A DNA stretch of 64,000 nt from Leptospira broomii serovar Hurstbridge str. 5399 (GCF_000243715.2 NZ_AHMO02000008.1:1165001-1229000); one strand, 5' to 3'; shown: positions 8,985 to 18,863, counted from the first letter of the stretch. Program-made: numbers and translations. Notes: generated from the sequence alone by a model not told the origin.

Positions 8985-11555
8985 ATGCTCCTTTTTAGAA
9001 AAAAAAATCAGATGCTTTTAGAGGGAAAAGTCCGCTTGGCATTCACCTTGCTAGCTGGAATCATGCTAGCCGGATTTTTACTATCATTTTGGACAGTTAG
9101 AGAGCTGGAAATAACCGGAAATAGGATCCATCATACCTATGAAGTTATCAGTAAAATAGATTTTGTTAAATATCTCTCAAGGGATTTACGTCTCAACTCT
9201 CCCAATCTTCGCCCGAAAAATCAAAAAGAGCTTTTAAACATCATCGCGGATCTTGAAGTAGAGGAAAAGCTTTTGCGGGATCTAATCAAAGATAACCAAC
9301 TGCAGACCGATCAAGTCGTCTTTCTCTCTACGGAAATTCAGAATTTAAAAATCCAAATCCGATCCGTTTATAACGGGCAGGAACGGGGAATCGCAGAAGT
9401 TGAAAAAATTCTTTCTCAAATGCGCAACGAAGAATTGCGCCTTCTTGAAGAGAAGAGAGCAAAAAGACAATCGCAGATTCGGATAACTTTCATCCTTATT
9501 TCCATTTTGCTGTTAGGCACCTTATCGGTAATCTTATTTAGCATTCAAACGATTCGAAAGGATATCGGCGAAAAAAAGAAGATTACCGATAGATTGATCC
9601 AAAGTGAAACTAGGCTTCTTTCGATACTCGACGGACTTCCTTCGGCATTTACAATGCTAGATAAGGAAGGAAGAATATTATTTCATAACCAGGTATTTGC
9701 CAAAAGGTTCCTCAGCCCGACCTATGAAAATTCTCTTAATTTAAACGTTCTCTTCGGACCGGAAAAAAAGAAGTATATTTCGAAAATGCTCGAAACGTCC
9801 ATAAACAGATTAGTCCCGGTCGAATACGAATTAGATCTGCCTACTCAGGATTCTATGCGTACTTTTCATTGTATCAATTTGCCCCTATTAAGCGTCGAAA
9901 ACGAAGTCTATGCCATCTGCGCCCTCTTTACGGATATCACAGTCAGAAAGAATTATGAAGACGATCTAAAAAAAGCGAAAGAAGAAGCGGAAAAGGCAAA
10001 CCAGGCCAAGTCGGAATTTTTAGCAATGATGAGTCATGAAATTAGAACTCCGATGAACGGAGTAATCGGAATGACCGAACTTCTATTGGATTCCGATCTT
10101 ACGGGGGAGAAGCGAGAATATGCCGAGATAATTCAGAAAAGCGGAGAAAGTCTATTAAGTATCATCAACGATATTTTAGACTATTCCAAGATCGAATCCG
10201 GCACCTTGCGCCTGGAATCGAAGGAATTTTCGATCCTTGAAACCGCCGAGGAAACATTGGATCTTTTTAGATCCAGCGCCGCGGAAAAAGGAATCGATTT
10301 GATATGCCATATCGATCCGAACGTTCCCGATATAATCATCGGGGATAAACTCAGACTCCGACAAGTATTGATCAACTTGTTCGGAAATTCCTTAAAGTTT
10401 ACAGAAAAAGGGGAAGTTTTTTTATCTGCGGAAGTTTCTAAGAAAGACAAATCCTTCTGTACTATTCGCTTTTCCGTTCGCGATACGGGGATAGGAATTC
10501 CGAAGGAAAAGCAAAAGCAACTTTTCAATCCCTTTTACCAAGTGGATACTAGCTCAACTAGAAAATATGGAGGAACAGGATTAGGTCTATCCATATCGTA
10601 TCGTTTAATTAAAATGATGGGCGGACGGATTTGGCTGGAGAGCGATGTCAATAAAGGGACCACTTTTTCCTTTGAAATACAAGCGGAAAGCGTCGAACAA
10701 AAAAACCAAGTCATACCTAATATAAATTATCCCGGATTAGAAAATCGAAAAATTCTAATAATCGACGATAATGCGACAAACCTTCGAATTCTTTCTCATC
10801 AGCTTCAAATATTGGGACTTATGACCTTCTCATCTTCTTCTAAGGAAGAAGCTTTATCCTTACTGGACTTGGGAATTCTACCCGAACTAGCGATACTGGA
10901 TTATAATCTTGCGGGCAATAACGGAGTTCAAATCGCGCAAGAGCTAAGACGTAGGAATTTTCTCTTTCCGTTGATCTTACTTTCTTCCTCTATCTTGGAT
11001 ATAAAGGAGCGGGAAATCGCGGATCAACTTTTTCTAAGGCAATTGAGTAAACCCGTTAAGAAGAAAGAACTCGAACAAATCGTTACGGAAATTCTGATCA
11101 CCGGAACCGAAAAAGGAAAAGCGAATCGATCCTCCTCTTACCTAGAAAAGCAAAAAGATTTACTGCAATCTACTTATCCCTTCGAAGTTTTGATAGCGGA
11201 AGATAATGAAATCAATCTTTCTTTGGCTAAGCGAATCCTACAAAAGTTAGGATATAGCCCGATCGTCGCAACTAATGGGAAACAGGTTTTGAATCGCCTT
11301 CGCGAGGCAAAATTCGACGTGGTTTTAATGGACGTACATATGCCCGAGATGGACGGCATCCAAGCCACTCAGGTAATTCGAAATACGTGGCCCCAAAATG
11401 AACAGCCTTACATTATCGCGATGACGGCGGCCGCTATGCAAGGAGACCGGGAAATCTGTCTGCGGGCAGGAATGAATGATTATGTTTCTAAACCCATCGT
11501 TTTCGAAGAACTCATTCATGCCCTCCGGAAAGCGGGAAACTCCATCTTCGCCTGA
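8985..11555 (+). CDS. Hybrid sensor histidine kinase with two receiver domains
   Basis: This 856-residue inner-membrane protein has TM1 (about 16-38), a sensor segment of about 120 residues with helical character, TM2 (about 165-185), a PAS-like domain (about 205-330), HisKA with phospho-acceptor H351 in MMSHEIRTPMNG, a HATPase domain (N box LINLFGNSLKF, G1 DTGIGIP, G2 GGTGLGLSI), then REC1 (phospho-Asp about D639, IIDDN, LSKPV) and REC2 (D783 in LMDVHMPEMDG, SKPI). No Hpt domain is present, so a phosphorelay would need a separate Hpt protein. The ATG at 8985 is preferred over the adjacent TTG at 8982; GGA lies nearby upstream. The SUMF1-fold gene 68 nt downstream may be co-transcribed. Confidence 0.93.
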   Translation: MLLFRKKNQMLLEGKVRLAFTLLAGIMLAGFLLSFWTVRELEITGNRIHHTYEVISKIDFVKYLSRDLRLNSPNLRPKNQKELLNIIADLEVEEKLLRDLIKDNQLQTDQVVFLSTEIQNLKIQIRSVYNGQERGIAEVEKILSQMRNEELRLLEEKRAKRQSQIRITFILISILLLGTLSVILFSIQTIRKDIGEKKKITDRLIQSETRLLSILDGLPSAFTMLDKEGRILFHNQVFAKRFLSPTYENSLNLNVLFGPEKKKYISKMLETSINRLVPVEYELDLPTQDSMRTFHCINLPLLSVENEVYAICALFTDITVRKNYEDDLKKAKEEAEKANQAKSEFLAMMSHEIRTPMNGVIGMTELLLDSDLTGEKREYAEIIQKSGESLLSIINDILDYSKIESGTLRLESKEFSILETAEETLDLFRSSAAEKGIDLICHIDPNVPDIIIGDKLRLRQVLINLFGNSLKFTEKGEVFLSAEVSKKDKSFCTIRFSVRDTGIGIPKEKQKQLFNPFYQVDTSSTRKYGGTGLGLSISYRLIKMMGGRIWLESDVNKGTTFSFEIQAESVEQKNQVIPNINYPGLENRKILIIDDNATNLRILSHQLQILGLMTFSSSSKEEALSLLDLGILPELAILDYNLAGNNGVQIAQELRRRNFLFPLILLSSSILDIKEREIADQLFLRQLSKPVKKKELEQIVTEILITGTEKGKANRSSSYLEKQKDLLQSTYPFEVLIAEDNEINLSLAKRILQKLGYSPIVATNGKQVLNRLREAKFDVVLMDVHMPEMDGIQATQVIRNTWPQNEQPYIIAMTAAAMQGDREICLRAGMNDYVSKPIVFEELIHALRKAGNSIFA

Positions 11556-11623
11556 TTCAACCCTAAAATACGTTTGTCCCATAGTAGGAATTTGCCGATC
11601 TTTAATAGCAAGGTATTATCCGA

Positions 11624-12976
11624 ATGTTTTCCGGAACGAAACTCCAGAATTTCTCCGTTACAAGAATCAAAAACCGTCATCTATTGTTACTACTTTTCTG
11701 CATTTTATTCATGCCGAATCAAGGGAATTCACAGGATGGTGAAACGGTAAAAACTCTAGATACTCGAAAAACGATTCTTTGGACTGGAGAGGTGTTGGGA
11801 GTTTATCGCAATAAGGGAAAGGTTAAGATTCGAATCGAACGAAACTCATTCTTTGCCGACCGAGAAGAAGAGGAAATTCGCGCAGTTCTAGATATGTATA
11901 AGCGATTTCCATTGCTCCGAAAACCGAAACTCGAGGAAATCGGTTCGTTCTCTATCGAGAATGTCGAGATTGAATTCGAGAAAGTCGGCCGCAAAACAAA
12001 ACCGGTTTCGATCGAAATGAGAGGATCCTTTTCGTTACTTCAAGGCAACCCCGAGCGGCTCGTTGCCGCCGGGATTTTAGTAGGGCATTACGGACAGGAA
12101 AAATTTTATCAGGATCCGGGAGTCTTCGATGCGACCGATGTCGTAAGAAATAGACCTAAAAAAATACTCCTTCATCCTAAAGACGGCAAAGAAATGGTTC
12201 TGGTAAGTTCCGGATACGAGTCCGGCGGTAAGACTCTCTACGAGCAAATGGGTTATTTCCTTTTCGGCCAGGGTTCGGAGTCTTCGGAGGATAGCTATAA
12301 TCCTTTTTTCGATTCGCCCAGACGAGATACATTAGAAGAACTTTCCTCCTTTTATATCGATAAGCACGAAGTTACAAACAAAGAATATAATAAATTCCTA
12401 AAGGAAACCGGGACACCGCCGCCGCCTCATTGGGAAAACGGTCTTTACCCGAAAGGGAAGGACTATCACCCGGTCGTGAATCTTACTTACAGGGAAGCGG
12501 AGCTATACGCGAAATGGGCCGGTAAACGGGTCCCGAGCGAATTTCAATGGGAAAAAGCCGCCAGAGGAACCGGAATTTCCTGGAGATTGCTCAAGGATGA
12601 GAGTTACGAATTCGTCTCTAATCCGCGGGATTATCCATTCGGAAACGAATACGACCCGGTACTTTGCAATACTAAAGAAACCGGCAAAAAAGAAACCGTT
12701 TCCGTGTTCGAGCTACCTATTAAGGGAGAAAGTCCGTTCGGCGCCTTGGGAATGTGCGGTAACGCTCCCGAATGGACTAGTTCGCCTTACCTTCCTTATA
12801 AAGGACACAGACTTTCATCCGTAAAATTCGGCAAACATTTGCGGGTGATTCGAGGCGGTTCATTCAGCTCGGATAAGGAAGAAGCAAAATCCTATTCGAG
12901 GGATTTTGGCGGGCTTCCGAATCTTTCCACGGATCGAAAAGCGGGAATTCGCTTGATTATGGAATTAAAGAAATAA
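11624..12976 (+). CDS. Exported FGE/SUMF1-domain protein without the catalytic cysteines
   Basis: This 450-residue protein has an N-terminal hydrophobic segment (about 20-30, LLLLLFCILF) ending in a likely signal-peptidase site, a beta-rich region of about 130 residues with no known domain, then a formylglycine-generating-enzyme-type fold (about 225-450). Fold markers include YIDKHEVTNKEYNKFL, YAKWAGKRVPSEFQWEKAARG, GNAPEWT and IRGGSF. The two C-terminal cysteines that FGE uses for oxidation are absent: the matching part reads EAKSYSRDFGG. It is therefore probably a ligand-binding or structural relative, not a sulfatase activator. Leptospira genomes carry several proteins of this fold. It follows the hybrid kinase, perhaps as a sensory or envelope partner. 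Confidence 0.82.
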   Translation: MFSGTKLQNFSVTRIKNRHLLLLLFCILFMPNQGNSQDGETVKTLDTRKTILWTGEVLGVYRNKGKVKIRIERNSFFADREEEEIRAVLDMYKRFPLLRKPKLEEIGSFSIENVEIEFEKVGRKTKPVSIEMRGSFSLLQGNPERLVAAGILVGHYGQEKFYQDPGVFDATDVVRNRPKKILLHPKDGKEMVLVSSGYESGGKTLYEQMGYFLFGQGSESSEDSYNPFFDSPRRDTLEELSSFYIDKHEVTNKEYNKFLKETGTPPPPHWENGLYPKGKDYHPVVNLTYREAELYAKWAGKRVPSEFQWEKAARGTGISWRLLKDESYEFVSNPRDYPFGNEYDPVLCNTKETGKKETVSVFELPIKGESPFGALGMCGNAPEWTSSPYLPYKGHRLSSVKFGKHLRVIRGGSFSSDKEEAKSYSRDFGGLPNLSTDRKAGIRLIMELKK

Positions 12977-13024
12977 GATTATTCTAATATAGATAAAAGC
13001 AAGTCTCTTAACGGAAATAAGAGT

Positions 13025-13822
13025 TCAAGTCACTCTACTTTTTAAGAGTAGTTTATCCAACGTTTTGGGAGCGAACCGGCTTAAAAATAAACCGAATTTT
13101 TCCTTAAAGCCGGCAGGATATAAATCCCTTTTTCTTGCTTCGATTCCCTTTAAAACGATTTTTGCCACTGTATCCGGTTCCATCCCCTTTTTTTGCCCTT
13201 CGTCCATTATACCGTGCGGAGAGCCGTCGGCAGATAACGCCTTTACGGAAATATCGGTCTTAACGAATCCGGGTGAGACAGTTAATACATGAACTCCAGA
13301 TTCCGCATTTTCCAGACGAATGCTATCCATAAATGCTTGGACTGCATGCTTACTTGCCGCATAACCGGAACGATATTGCGTTGCGAATTTACCTTGAATG
13401 GAAGAGACCGCTACAACATGGCCGTCGGTTTGTCGAAGATCGCTTTCGAGAAGTTTATAAAGTAATACGAGCGGATAATAATTCGTTTCGATAAGATTTC
13501 GAAAGACTTTGAAATCAGCTTCGGATGCTAAGGCTCGCATTGAAACTCCTGCGTTATGAATGAACCCGTCTACCCGTTTTACTCTTTTACGAAATTCCTC
13601 GACGACTCTTTTAAGTTCCGTCTCGGAAGTTACGTCTGCAGGAAGAATAATCATTTGATCCGAATTCGGAACCGAAGCTTTCAATTCCTTAAGCGCGTCT
13701 TTTCTTCGAGCAACAACACCGACGACTGCGCCGGCCTTAGAAAGTTCTTTAGCTAACGATCTGCCTATGCCGGAACTCGCGCCGGTAACGAGAAAAACCT
13801 TATCCTTGAAGTACAAACTCAT
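13025..13822 (-). CDS. Short-chain dehydrogenase/reductase
   Basis: This 265-residue classical SDR has the cofactor motif TGASSGIG near the N-terminus, ARR after beta2 (suggesting NADP preference), NAG at the expected position, the catalytic Ser in VAVSSIQG, and YAASK (Tyr and Lys). A C-terminal stretch with PAGFKEKFGLFLSRFAPK is like the DHRS7/dehydrogenase-7-type members that sit at membranes. The ATG at 13822 gives the normal start; a longer frame to 13981 would run through the divergent DUF2889 gene. The substrate is unknown. Confidence 0.9.
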   Translation of the reverse strand: MSLYFKDKVFLVTGASSGIGRSLAKELSKAGAVVGVVARRKDALKELKASVPNSDQMIILPADVTSETELKRVVEEFRKRVKRVDGFIHNAGVSMRALASEADFKVFRNLIETNYYPLVLLYKLLESDLRQTDGHVVAVSSIQGKFATQYRSGYAASKHAVQAFMDSIRLENAESGVHVLTVSPGFVKTDISVKALSADGSPHGIMDEGQKKGMEPDTVAKIVLKGIEARKRDLYPAGFKEKFGLFLSRFAPKTLDKLLLKSRVT

Positions 13823-13943
13823 ATTCGAAACGCCGTTCGGCGATGCGGAAAATAATAGGAAAGATTCCGAAAAAAGCAAATCAAAACGAAGTAAAATCCT
13901 TTCTGGGTTTGCATATCTTAAAAAAACTGAATTAGGGGGAAGA

Positions 13944-14585
13944 ATGGCGCTTTCGCAACTCAAACAAAAAATCAGATTCAAAGATTGCGGCTTCCAGAGA
14001 AGGTATGAAAGTAGATACTACTGGTTTCCAGAAGAAAGTCCGCCCTCCTGCCTCATCGAAGCCAGCCAGCGAGATTCCTATCACGACATGACTTTGTATA
14101 TGTTGATTAATTTAACGAATATGAAAATTATCGATCTCGATGTGGAAGAAGATCGGGTTCCCTACGAAACTTGTCCTCAAGCAATCAAAACATATTCGTA
14201 TCTTATCGGCGAAGAAATATCTTACAGTAAAATTATGCGCAAATTCCCGGTGGATAAAACCGCCGGATGCCTGCACATAAACGAATTACTGCAGAACGCA
14301 GCACAAAGTTTTTCGTCGGCCTATGCGTTCTTCTTAAAAGAACGGAACTTCCCGCCGGAACTGGACGAGTACCGTATGTATGCCGGCACTCTTGATGCAA
14401 GAAGCAGACGTGAAATCGGAAGACATTGGTGGATGAAAGATAGAGGAGTTCGAAATTCCTGTTTTAGTTTTTCCGCTGAGCATGAGACTGCGGAACTCAA
14501 AGAGCAGGTGAAACCTCTTGACAGCATTACAGCTATGATGGTAAAGGAATTCCGTGGCTCTCGAAATGATCGAGAATCGGGGTAA
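13944..14585 (+). CDS. DUF2889 family protein
   Basis: This 213-residue cytosolic protein matches what I recall of DUF2889: an N-terminal strand-rich half with DMTLYMLINLTNMKI, a GCLHINELLQNAA segment (the conserved Cys-x-His region) and a C-terminal half with a second Cys-Phe-Ser-Phe segment. The function is unknown. I start it at ATG 13944, which has AGGGGGAA just upstream, not at the upstream frame start inside the SDR gene. It diverges from the SDR gene with a 121-nt gap. Confidence 0.82.
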   Translation: MALSQLKQKIRFKDCGFQRRYESRYYWFPEESPPSCLIEASQRDSYHDMTLYMLINLTNMKIIDLDVEEDRVPYETCPQAIKTYSYLIGEEISYSKIMRKFPVDKTAGCLHINELLQNAAQSFSSAYAFFLKERNFPPELDEYRMYAGTLDARSRREIGRHWWMKDRGVRNSCFSFSAEHETAELKEQVKPLDSITAMMVKEFRGSRNDRESG

Positions 14586-14646
14586 AACCGATATTCTTGG
14601 ACCAAATCGATCCATCGGAAAATTCGACTGTTTTTTCGCGCCTATT

Positions 14647-14720
<74 letters not shown>

Positions 14721-14963
14721 TCCCTCTTTTTTTCAGACGGATCGAAAAAGAACTTCAAATCAATCGCATATACCCTCATTTGATTCCCGCTCCGCATTAG
14801 TTTACAACTGAAAGTGAAACATAACCTCTATAAATTACCCAAATATTTTCGGTTAATTATCACCTAACTCGAAAGAAAGATACAAAACGAAGGAAATTAA
14901 GGTTTTGACTCCGATCGCAGTATAATTCTACCAAGCTCGTTAGTCTAACTTCTTCGGACTCTT

Positions 14964-16151
14964 ATGCGAAACGGAATTCTGGCATTCCTATTATTTTCTC
15001 TATTCTTGTGGTCTCCATTAATTGCCGAGACGATCGAATATTGCGATTCTAAAAACGTGTGCTACACGGTCGAACCAGGTCTTTTTGACGGTTCTATTTT
15101 TCTTCAGGCAAAGGGATTTCCGTCGGATGCGTTTTTTACGATTTATTTAGTAGTATCAGGATCGAACGTCTCCACGGATCCAAAAACTCCGATTTCGATC
15201 GTTCTCCACGGGTCAGAACGGAAAAAAGCGATCGATCTTATCAAAATCGATCCTGCTTTGTCGATAACCCCGAGAGTCGAATTCGTTTCTTATTTCGGAA
15301 AATTGAATGCGATTCATGACGATTCCTACGTATATCACTTACCTTATGAAGGAAAATCCTGGATATCCGTGGGTTATAATTCCGGCAATGAGCATCGTGG
15401 AGATGCAATGTATTCTCTGGACTTTTATATGCCGGAAGGAACTGCAATTTTAGCGGCAAGGGACGGAACTGTTGTAGAGACGGAGGACCGATTTTCAGTC
15501 GGTAAAATTGATCCGACTCTAATAGACAAAGCTAACCGGGTTATCATCGCGCACTCGGATGGAACTGTTGCCATCTATGGACACTTAAAGAAAGATGGTG
15601 TGCTTGTGAAGCCGGGAGACAGGGTCGTCGCAGGTTCAAAAATCGGCTTTTCAGGAAATACAGGATATTCTAGCGGGCCTCACTTACATTTCGAAGTGTA
15701 TCGTCCGGAAGAAAATCGACGAAAAAAAACGTTTCCAACATTATTTAAAACCGAATCGGGAGACGCCGAATTTCTTACCGAAGAAAACGCATACTGGCAA
15801 ATGACTGAACCGAAGTTTCCGGGTTTTCCGATCACCGATTTGGATAAGTTATGCTTCAGTGAAATTGCTCCCGTAGCCGAAACAAATTCATCCTGTTTAG
15901 ATCAAGTTTCCCTTAAGAAAAAATTCTACGTAACGATGCCGATTTATAAAACCGGACCCTATGTATTCGAAGCGGAGCTTTTCGTATCAGGACAAAAAAA
16001 GCCCACACTGACGTTCAGCGATAAAATACCCGCCGGAGTAACTTCAGTTTCTTGGGAATTTCCTCCTCAGACAGTAAAAGGAAAATATTCGATTCGAATT
16101 CGAATGAACGAAATTGATATCGGAACTCGAATCTTTCAAATCCTTCCTTGA
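14964..16151 (+). CDS. Secreted M23-family metallopeptidase
   Basis: This 395-residue exported protein begins with a signal peptide (about 1-21, ending IAET). The M23/LytM domain lies at about 135-250: H144 and D153 in HRGDAMYSLDF, H207 in GHL, and H240-x-H242 in GPHLHFEV, giving the zinc ligands and the general-base His. Such enzymes cut peptidoglycan cross-bridges, and some act in the periplasm with division or envelope proteins. A beta-rich C-terminal domain (about 290-395) has no name I can give. The metal-binding residues are complete, so it should be active. The ribosome site before the ATG is weak. Confidence 0.9.
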   Translation: MRNGILAFLLFSLFLWSPLIAETIEYCDSKNVCYTVEPGLFDGSIFLQAKGFPSDAFFTIYLVVSGSNVSTDPKTPISIVLHGSERKKAIDLIKIDPALSITPRVEFVSYFGKLNAIHDDSYVYHLPYEGKSWISVGYNSGNEHRGDAMYSLDFYMPEGTAILAARDGTVVETEDRFSVGKIDPTLIDKANRVIIAHSDGTVAIYGHLKKDGVLVKPGDRVVAGSKIGFSGNTGYSSGPHLHFEVYRPEENRRKKTFPTLFKTESGDAEFLTEENAYWQMTEPKFPGFPITDLDKLCFSEIAPVAETNSSCLDQVSLKKKFYVTMPIYKTGPYVFEAELFVSGQKKPTLTFSDKIPAGVTSVSWEFPPQTVKGKYSIRIRMNEIDIGTRIFQILP

Positions 16152-16186
16152 CCTTATAGGCTCAAGTCTGTTACAAGGAACGCTCG

Positions 16187-17200
16187 ATGTCCAATTTCAT
16201 AATTATAGGAGCGTGTTTTTTAGCCGGTTTTGTAGCGCGTCATTGGGGAAGATTTCCACCCGACTCCCACAGATCTCTAAACGCCTTTATTATTTCGATT
16301 TCGCTTCCTTGCTTAGAGTTTGTCCCATTGCGTCACGCGGTTTTAGATGGAAACTTTCTAATTTTTTCCGTAATGCCTTGGTTTCTGTTCGGAGTGTCCA
16401 TACTCTTCTTTTCCATCCTGGGAAAAAAATTCGAATGGGATGAGTCTACAAAAACTTGCCTCTATCTTTCTGCGGGGTTAGGAAATACCTCTTTCTTAGG
16501 AATACCGCTAGTCGAGGCGTATTACGGAAAAGACGGAATTCCTACAGCGGTTGTGATCAATCAATTGGGAACATTTCTCGCGCTTTCTCTTCCGGGAACT
16601 TACTTCGGAACCAAGGCTATGTTACGCCTGAAGAAAGAATCGGAATCGGTAAATCTAATAAAAAGACTGTTTTCCTTCCCGCCGTTTTGGGGATTACTGA
16701 TCGTGTTGGCTAGTCGCCCCCTGGTATTTCCGTTACCGTTAGAACAGGCAATCTCGCGAATTGGAGATACGCTCACTCCTTTGGCCCTTTTTTCGGTCGG
16801 TTATCAGCTTCCGCGGGTTGGGAACGTTAATTATAACCTCGCAGATGCCGAAAATCCTTCGGGAGCGTCATCGGCTCCTCTAGTTTGGGGTCTAGTATAC
16901 AAACTCTTATTGGGTCCGTTTATGGTATGGTTTTGCTTTGGTAGCTATTATTTTTTCACGGATCCTACCTTCCGTCAAGCGCAGCCTACTTATTTGCGGG
17001 ATTTCAAAATCCTAGTGATGGAAGCAGGCATGGCACCGATGATAACCGGAAGTCTTCTCGCTGCGGAATGGGGACTTAAACCAAGATTAGCTGTTTCCTT
17101 AGTCGGAATCGGAATACCGCTTTCTTTTGTTACGACGATGGGATTGTATTACCTCCTGGAGAAATGGGCGTGGATTGGAACGATCTTTTTCGGGCCGTGA
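16187..17200 (+). CDS. AEC-family (auxin efflux carrier-type) transporter
   Basis: This 337-residue membrane protein has about 8-10 hydrophobic segments arranged in two halves, as in the AEC/Mem_trans family. Typical features are the N-terminal FIIIGACFLAGFVARH, GLGNTSFLGIPLVEAYYG in the first half, and a matching APMITGSLLAAEWGL segment in the second. Family members move organic acids or related metabolites; the substrate here is unknown. The ATG at 16187 has AAGGA 7 nt ahead. The 3' end overlaps the ankyrin gene by 37 nt, suggesting translational coupling. Confidence 0.87.
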   Translation: MSNFIIIGACFLAGFVARHWGRFPPDSHRSLNAFIISISLPCLEFVPLRHAVLDGNFLIFSVMPWFLFGVSILFFSILGKKFEWDESTKTCLYLSAGLGNTSFLGIPLVEAYYGKDGIPTAVVINQLGTFLALSLPGTYFGTKAMLRLKKESESVNLIKRLFSFPPFWGLLIVLASRPLVFPLPLEQAISRIGDTLTPLALFSVGYQLPRVGNVNYNLADAENPSGASSAPLVWGLVYKLLLGPFMVWFCFGSYYFFTDPTFRQAQPTYLRDFKILVMEAGMAPMITGSLLAAEWGLKPRLAVSLVGIGIPLSFVTTMGLYYLLEKWAWIGTIFFGP

Positions 17201-18270
17201 AAACGGGCAATAATGGAACCCTCCGCGCACTCTTAGAGGAGGCCACCACGAGGGACGGCTATGCCGAGGAGTTCCCCGAACTAAGGGATTCCTATGGATG
17301 CGGTCTCTTATACTGGGCTATTAAGGAAGATAATCAAGAAGCAACCAAACTTTTATTGGAGTATGGATCCGATCCGAACGAAACCAGTTCCCGCGGGGAA
17401 ACGGCTCTTTTGTTGGCATTGGAATCCGAACAACTGGATTTAGCTAGACTGGTATTGGAGTACGGTGCGGATCCCGAACTCAGAGATATGGACGGTAATA
17501 CTCCGCTCAGCAAGGCGGTAAGCTCAGGTAAACTGGAATTAGTCGAATTGCTTTTTGAAATTCCCGACTCCATGCCGGATATCGAAGGAAGAAATGGCGA
17601 GGGTTACTCGCCGCTTCTATTAGCGGTAGATCTAGGAAATTACGAAATCGCGGAATATCTTTTAAAGAAAAATGCGGACCCAAAGAAAAAAAATTCCGAA
17701 GGTCGAACAATTCTTCACTTAACCGCCTTGCATAATGATTTTGAGATACTGGACTTATTTTCAGAAAACCAGGAAGTCCATACCTTGCTCGAAAACAGGG
17801 ACCAAGACGGAAATACTCCTCTATTACTTTCCGCTTTGTACGATAGCGTAGAATGTTTGGACAGGCTTATACGTTGGGGTGCGGACCCTCTTGCTAGAAA
17901 TTTAAGCGGAAAATCGGCCAGAGAGGAAGCCGATCGAATGAAATTTCATCATACGCTTAAAACGATCGATACTGCGACCGTTAATTTATTCTTTAAGGCC
18001 GCGGCAGAAGGAAGAACGGATATCGTCGAACGCATTTTAAGCAATGGATACGAAGCTGAAATTCGGGACGCACAAGGAAGAACGCCTTTACTATTAGCTG
18101 TCCAAGCCGAAAAAGCGGACTTAGCGGACCTGCTCGTAAAAAACGGAGCTTCCCCCTATTCCAAAGATAAAGAAGGAAATTCTCCAATAGCTATCGTAGA
18201 AAAATCCGAAAGCCCGATGCTTCATCAAGTGTTCAAACAATTCCTGGAACCTCAAGAAGGTGAACCTTAA
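17164..18270 (+). CDS. Ankyrin-repeat protein
   Basis: This 368-residue soluble protein is built almost entirely from ankyrin repeats, about nine units, with recurrent GxTPLxxA-type turns (GETALLLALE, GNTPLSKAVS, GYSPLLLAVD, GRTILHLTAL, GNTPLLLSAL, GRTPLLLAVQ). There is no signal peptide. It starts at ATG 17164 with GGAG close upstream, inside the AEC transporter gene. Ankyrin proteins bind other proteins; the partner is unknown. The stop overlaps the convergent LOG gene by 4 nt (TTAA at 18267-18270). Confidence 0.9.
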   Translation: MGVDWNDLFRAVKTGNNGTLRALLEEATTRDGYAEEFPELRDSYGCGLLYWAIKEDNQEATKLLLEYGSDPNETSSRGETALLLALESEQLDLARLVLEYGADPELRDMDGNTPLSKAVSSGKLELVELLFEIPDSMPDIEGRNGEGYSPLLLAVDLGNYEIAEYLLKKNADPKKKNSEGRTILHLTALHNDFEILDLFSENQEVHTLLENRDQDGNTPLLLSALYDSVECLDRLIRWGADPLARNLSGKSAREEADRMKFHHTLKTIDTATVNLFFKAAAEGRTDIVERILSNGYEAEIRDAQGRTPLLLAVQAEKADLADLLVKNGASPYSKDKEGNSPIAIVEKSESPMLHQVFKQFLEPQEGEP

Positions 18271-18821
18271 AGAAGACGTATTCTTTTCAAAATTCTTTCT
18301 AATAATACGTCGGGGTCGGAATGGATCTCGATACTGTCTCTTGTTTCAGGATCTAGAAATCCCTCTAGAACCATATGATCCAGCTGTTTCAATAAAGGTT
18401 GAAAAAAACCGTTCACGTCCAGAAGCCCTAGAGGTTTGGAAAGAACGCCTAGCTGATTCCAAGATGTTACTTCCACAAGTTCTTCTAACGTGCCGATGCC
18501 GCCGGGTAATGCAATAAAAGCGACAGATTTCTCGTACATTAGCAATTTGCGCTCATGCATTGTCGGTACTAAAATCAATTCCGTAATTTTCTTATGAGCG
18601 ATTTCTTTACCGGAAAGAAATTCGGGAAGAACTCCGATAACTTTTCCGCCTTTTTCTAGAACCGAATCGGCCACAGTTCCCATTAAGCCCGAGGTCGCGC
18701 CGCCATAAACCAAATCAAGACCTTCCGAAACGAGTAGGTGACCGACAAACTCCGCAGCTTGCAGATATTTCGGATCCGTACCGGGTCGAGATCCGCAAAA
18801 AACACAAATGGCAGGCTTCAT
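18267..18821 (-). CDS. LOG-family nucleotide phosphoribohydrolase
   Basis: This 184-residue protein is a LOG/lysine-decarboxylase-like enzyme that splits nucleoside 5'-monophosphates (cytokinin riboside 5'-phosphates in plants). Key motifs are ICVFCGSRPGTDPKY, LVYGGATSGLMG and the PGGIGTLEE catalytic stretch. The ATG at 18821 is the family start; an in-frame TTG nine codons upstream adds a non-conserved tail. It lies 42 nt downstream of the CDF transporter gene on the same strand. Its role in leptospires is unclear; nucleotide salvage is likely. Confidence 0.92.
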   Translation of the reverse strand: MKPAICVFCGSRPGTDPKYLQAAEFVGHLLVSEGLDLVYGGATSGLMGTVADSVLEKGGKVIGVLPEFLSGKEIAHKKITELILVPTMHERKLLMYEKSVAFIALPGGIGTLEELVEVTSWNQLGVLSKPLGLLDVNGFFQPLLKQLDHMVLEGFLDPETRDSIEIHSDPDVLLERILKRIRLL

Positions 18822-18863
18822 TACCCTGACAGAATTTATATTCTGCAAAAGATGGCAACCGGA

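Noticed and set aside
13005..13023. Weak hairpin CTCTTA/TAAGAG between convergent genes
   Set aside because: Six AT-rich pairs without a T-run are too weak to call a terminator.
13823..13981. Longer N-terminus for the short-chain dehydrogenase
   Set aside because: It would run through the start of the divergent DUF2889 gene, and the family N-terminus begins at the ATG at 13822.
14321..14615. Antisense open frames opposite the DUF2889 gene
   Set aside because: They mirror the real gene in other frames, lack ribosome sites and have no protein-like features.
14904..14927. TTGACT and TATAAT before the M23 peptidase gene
   Set aside because: Only about 12 nt separate the boxes, too short for a sigma-70 promoter; the TATAAT alone may still be a -10 but the -35 is not convincing.
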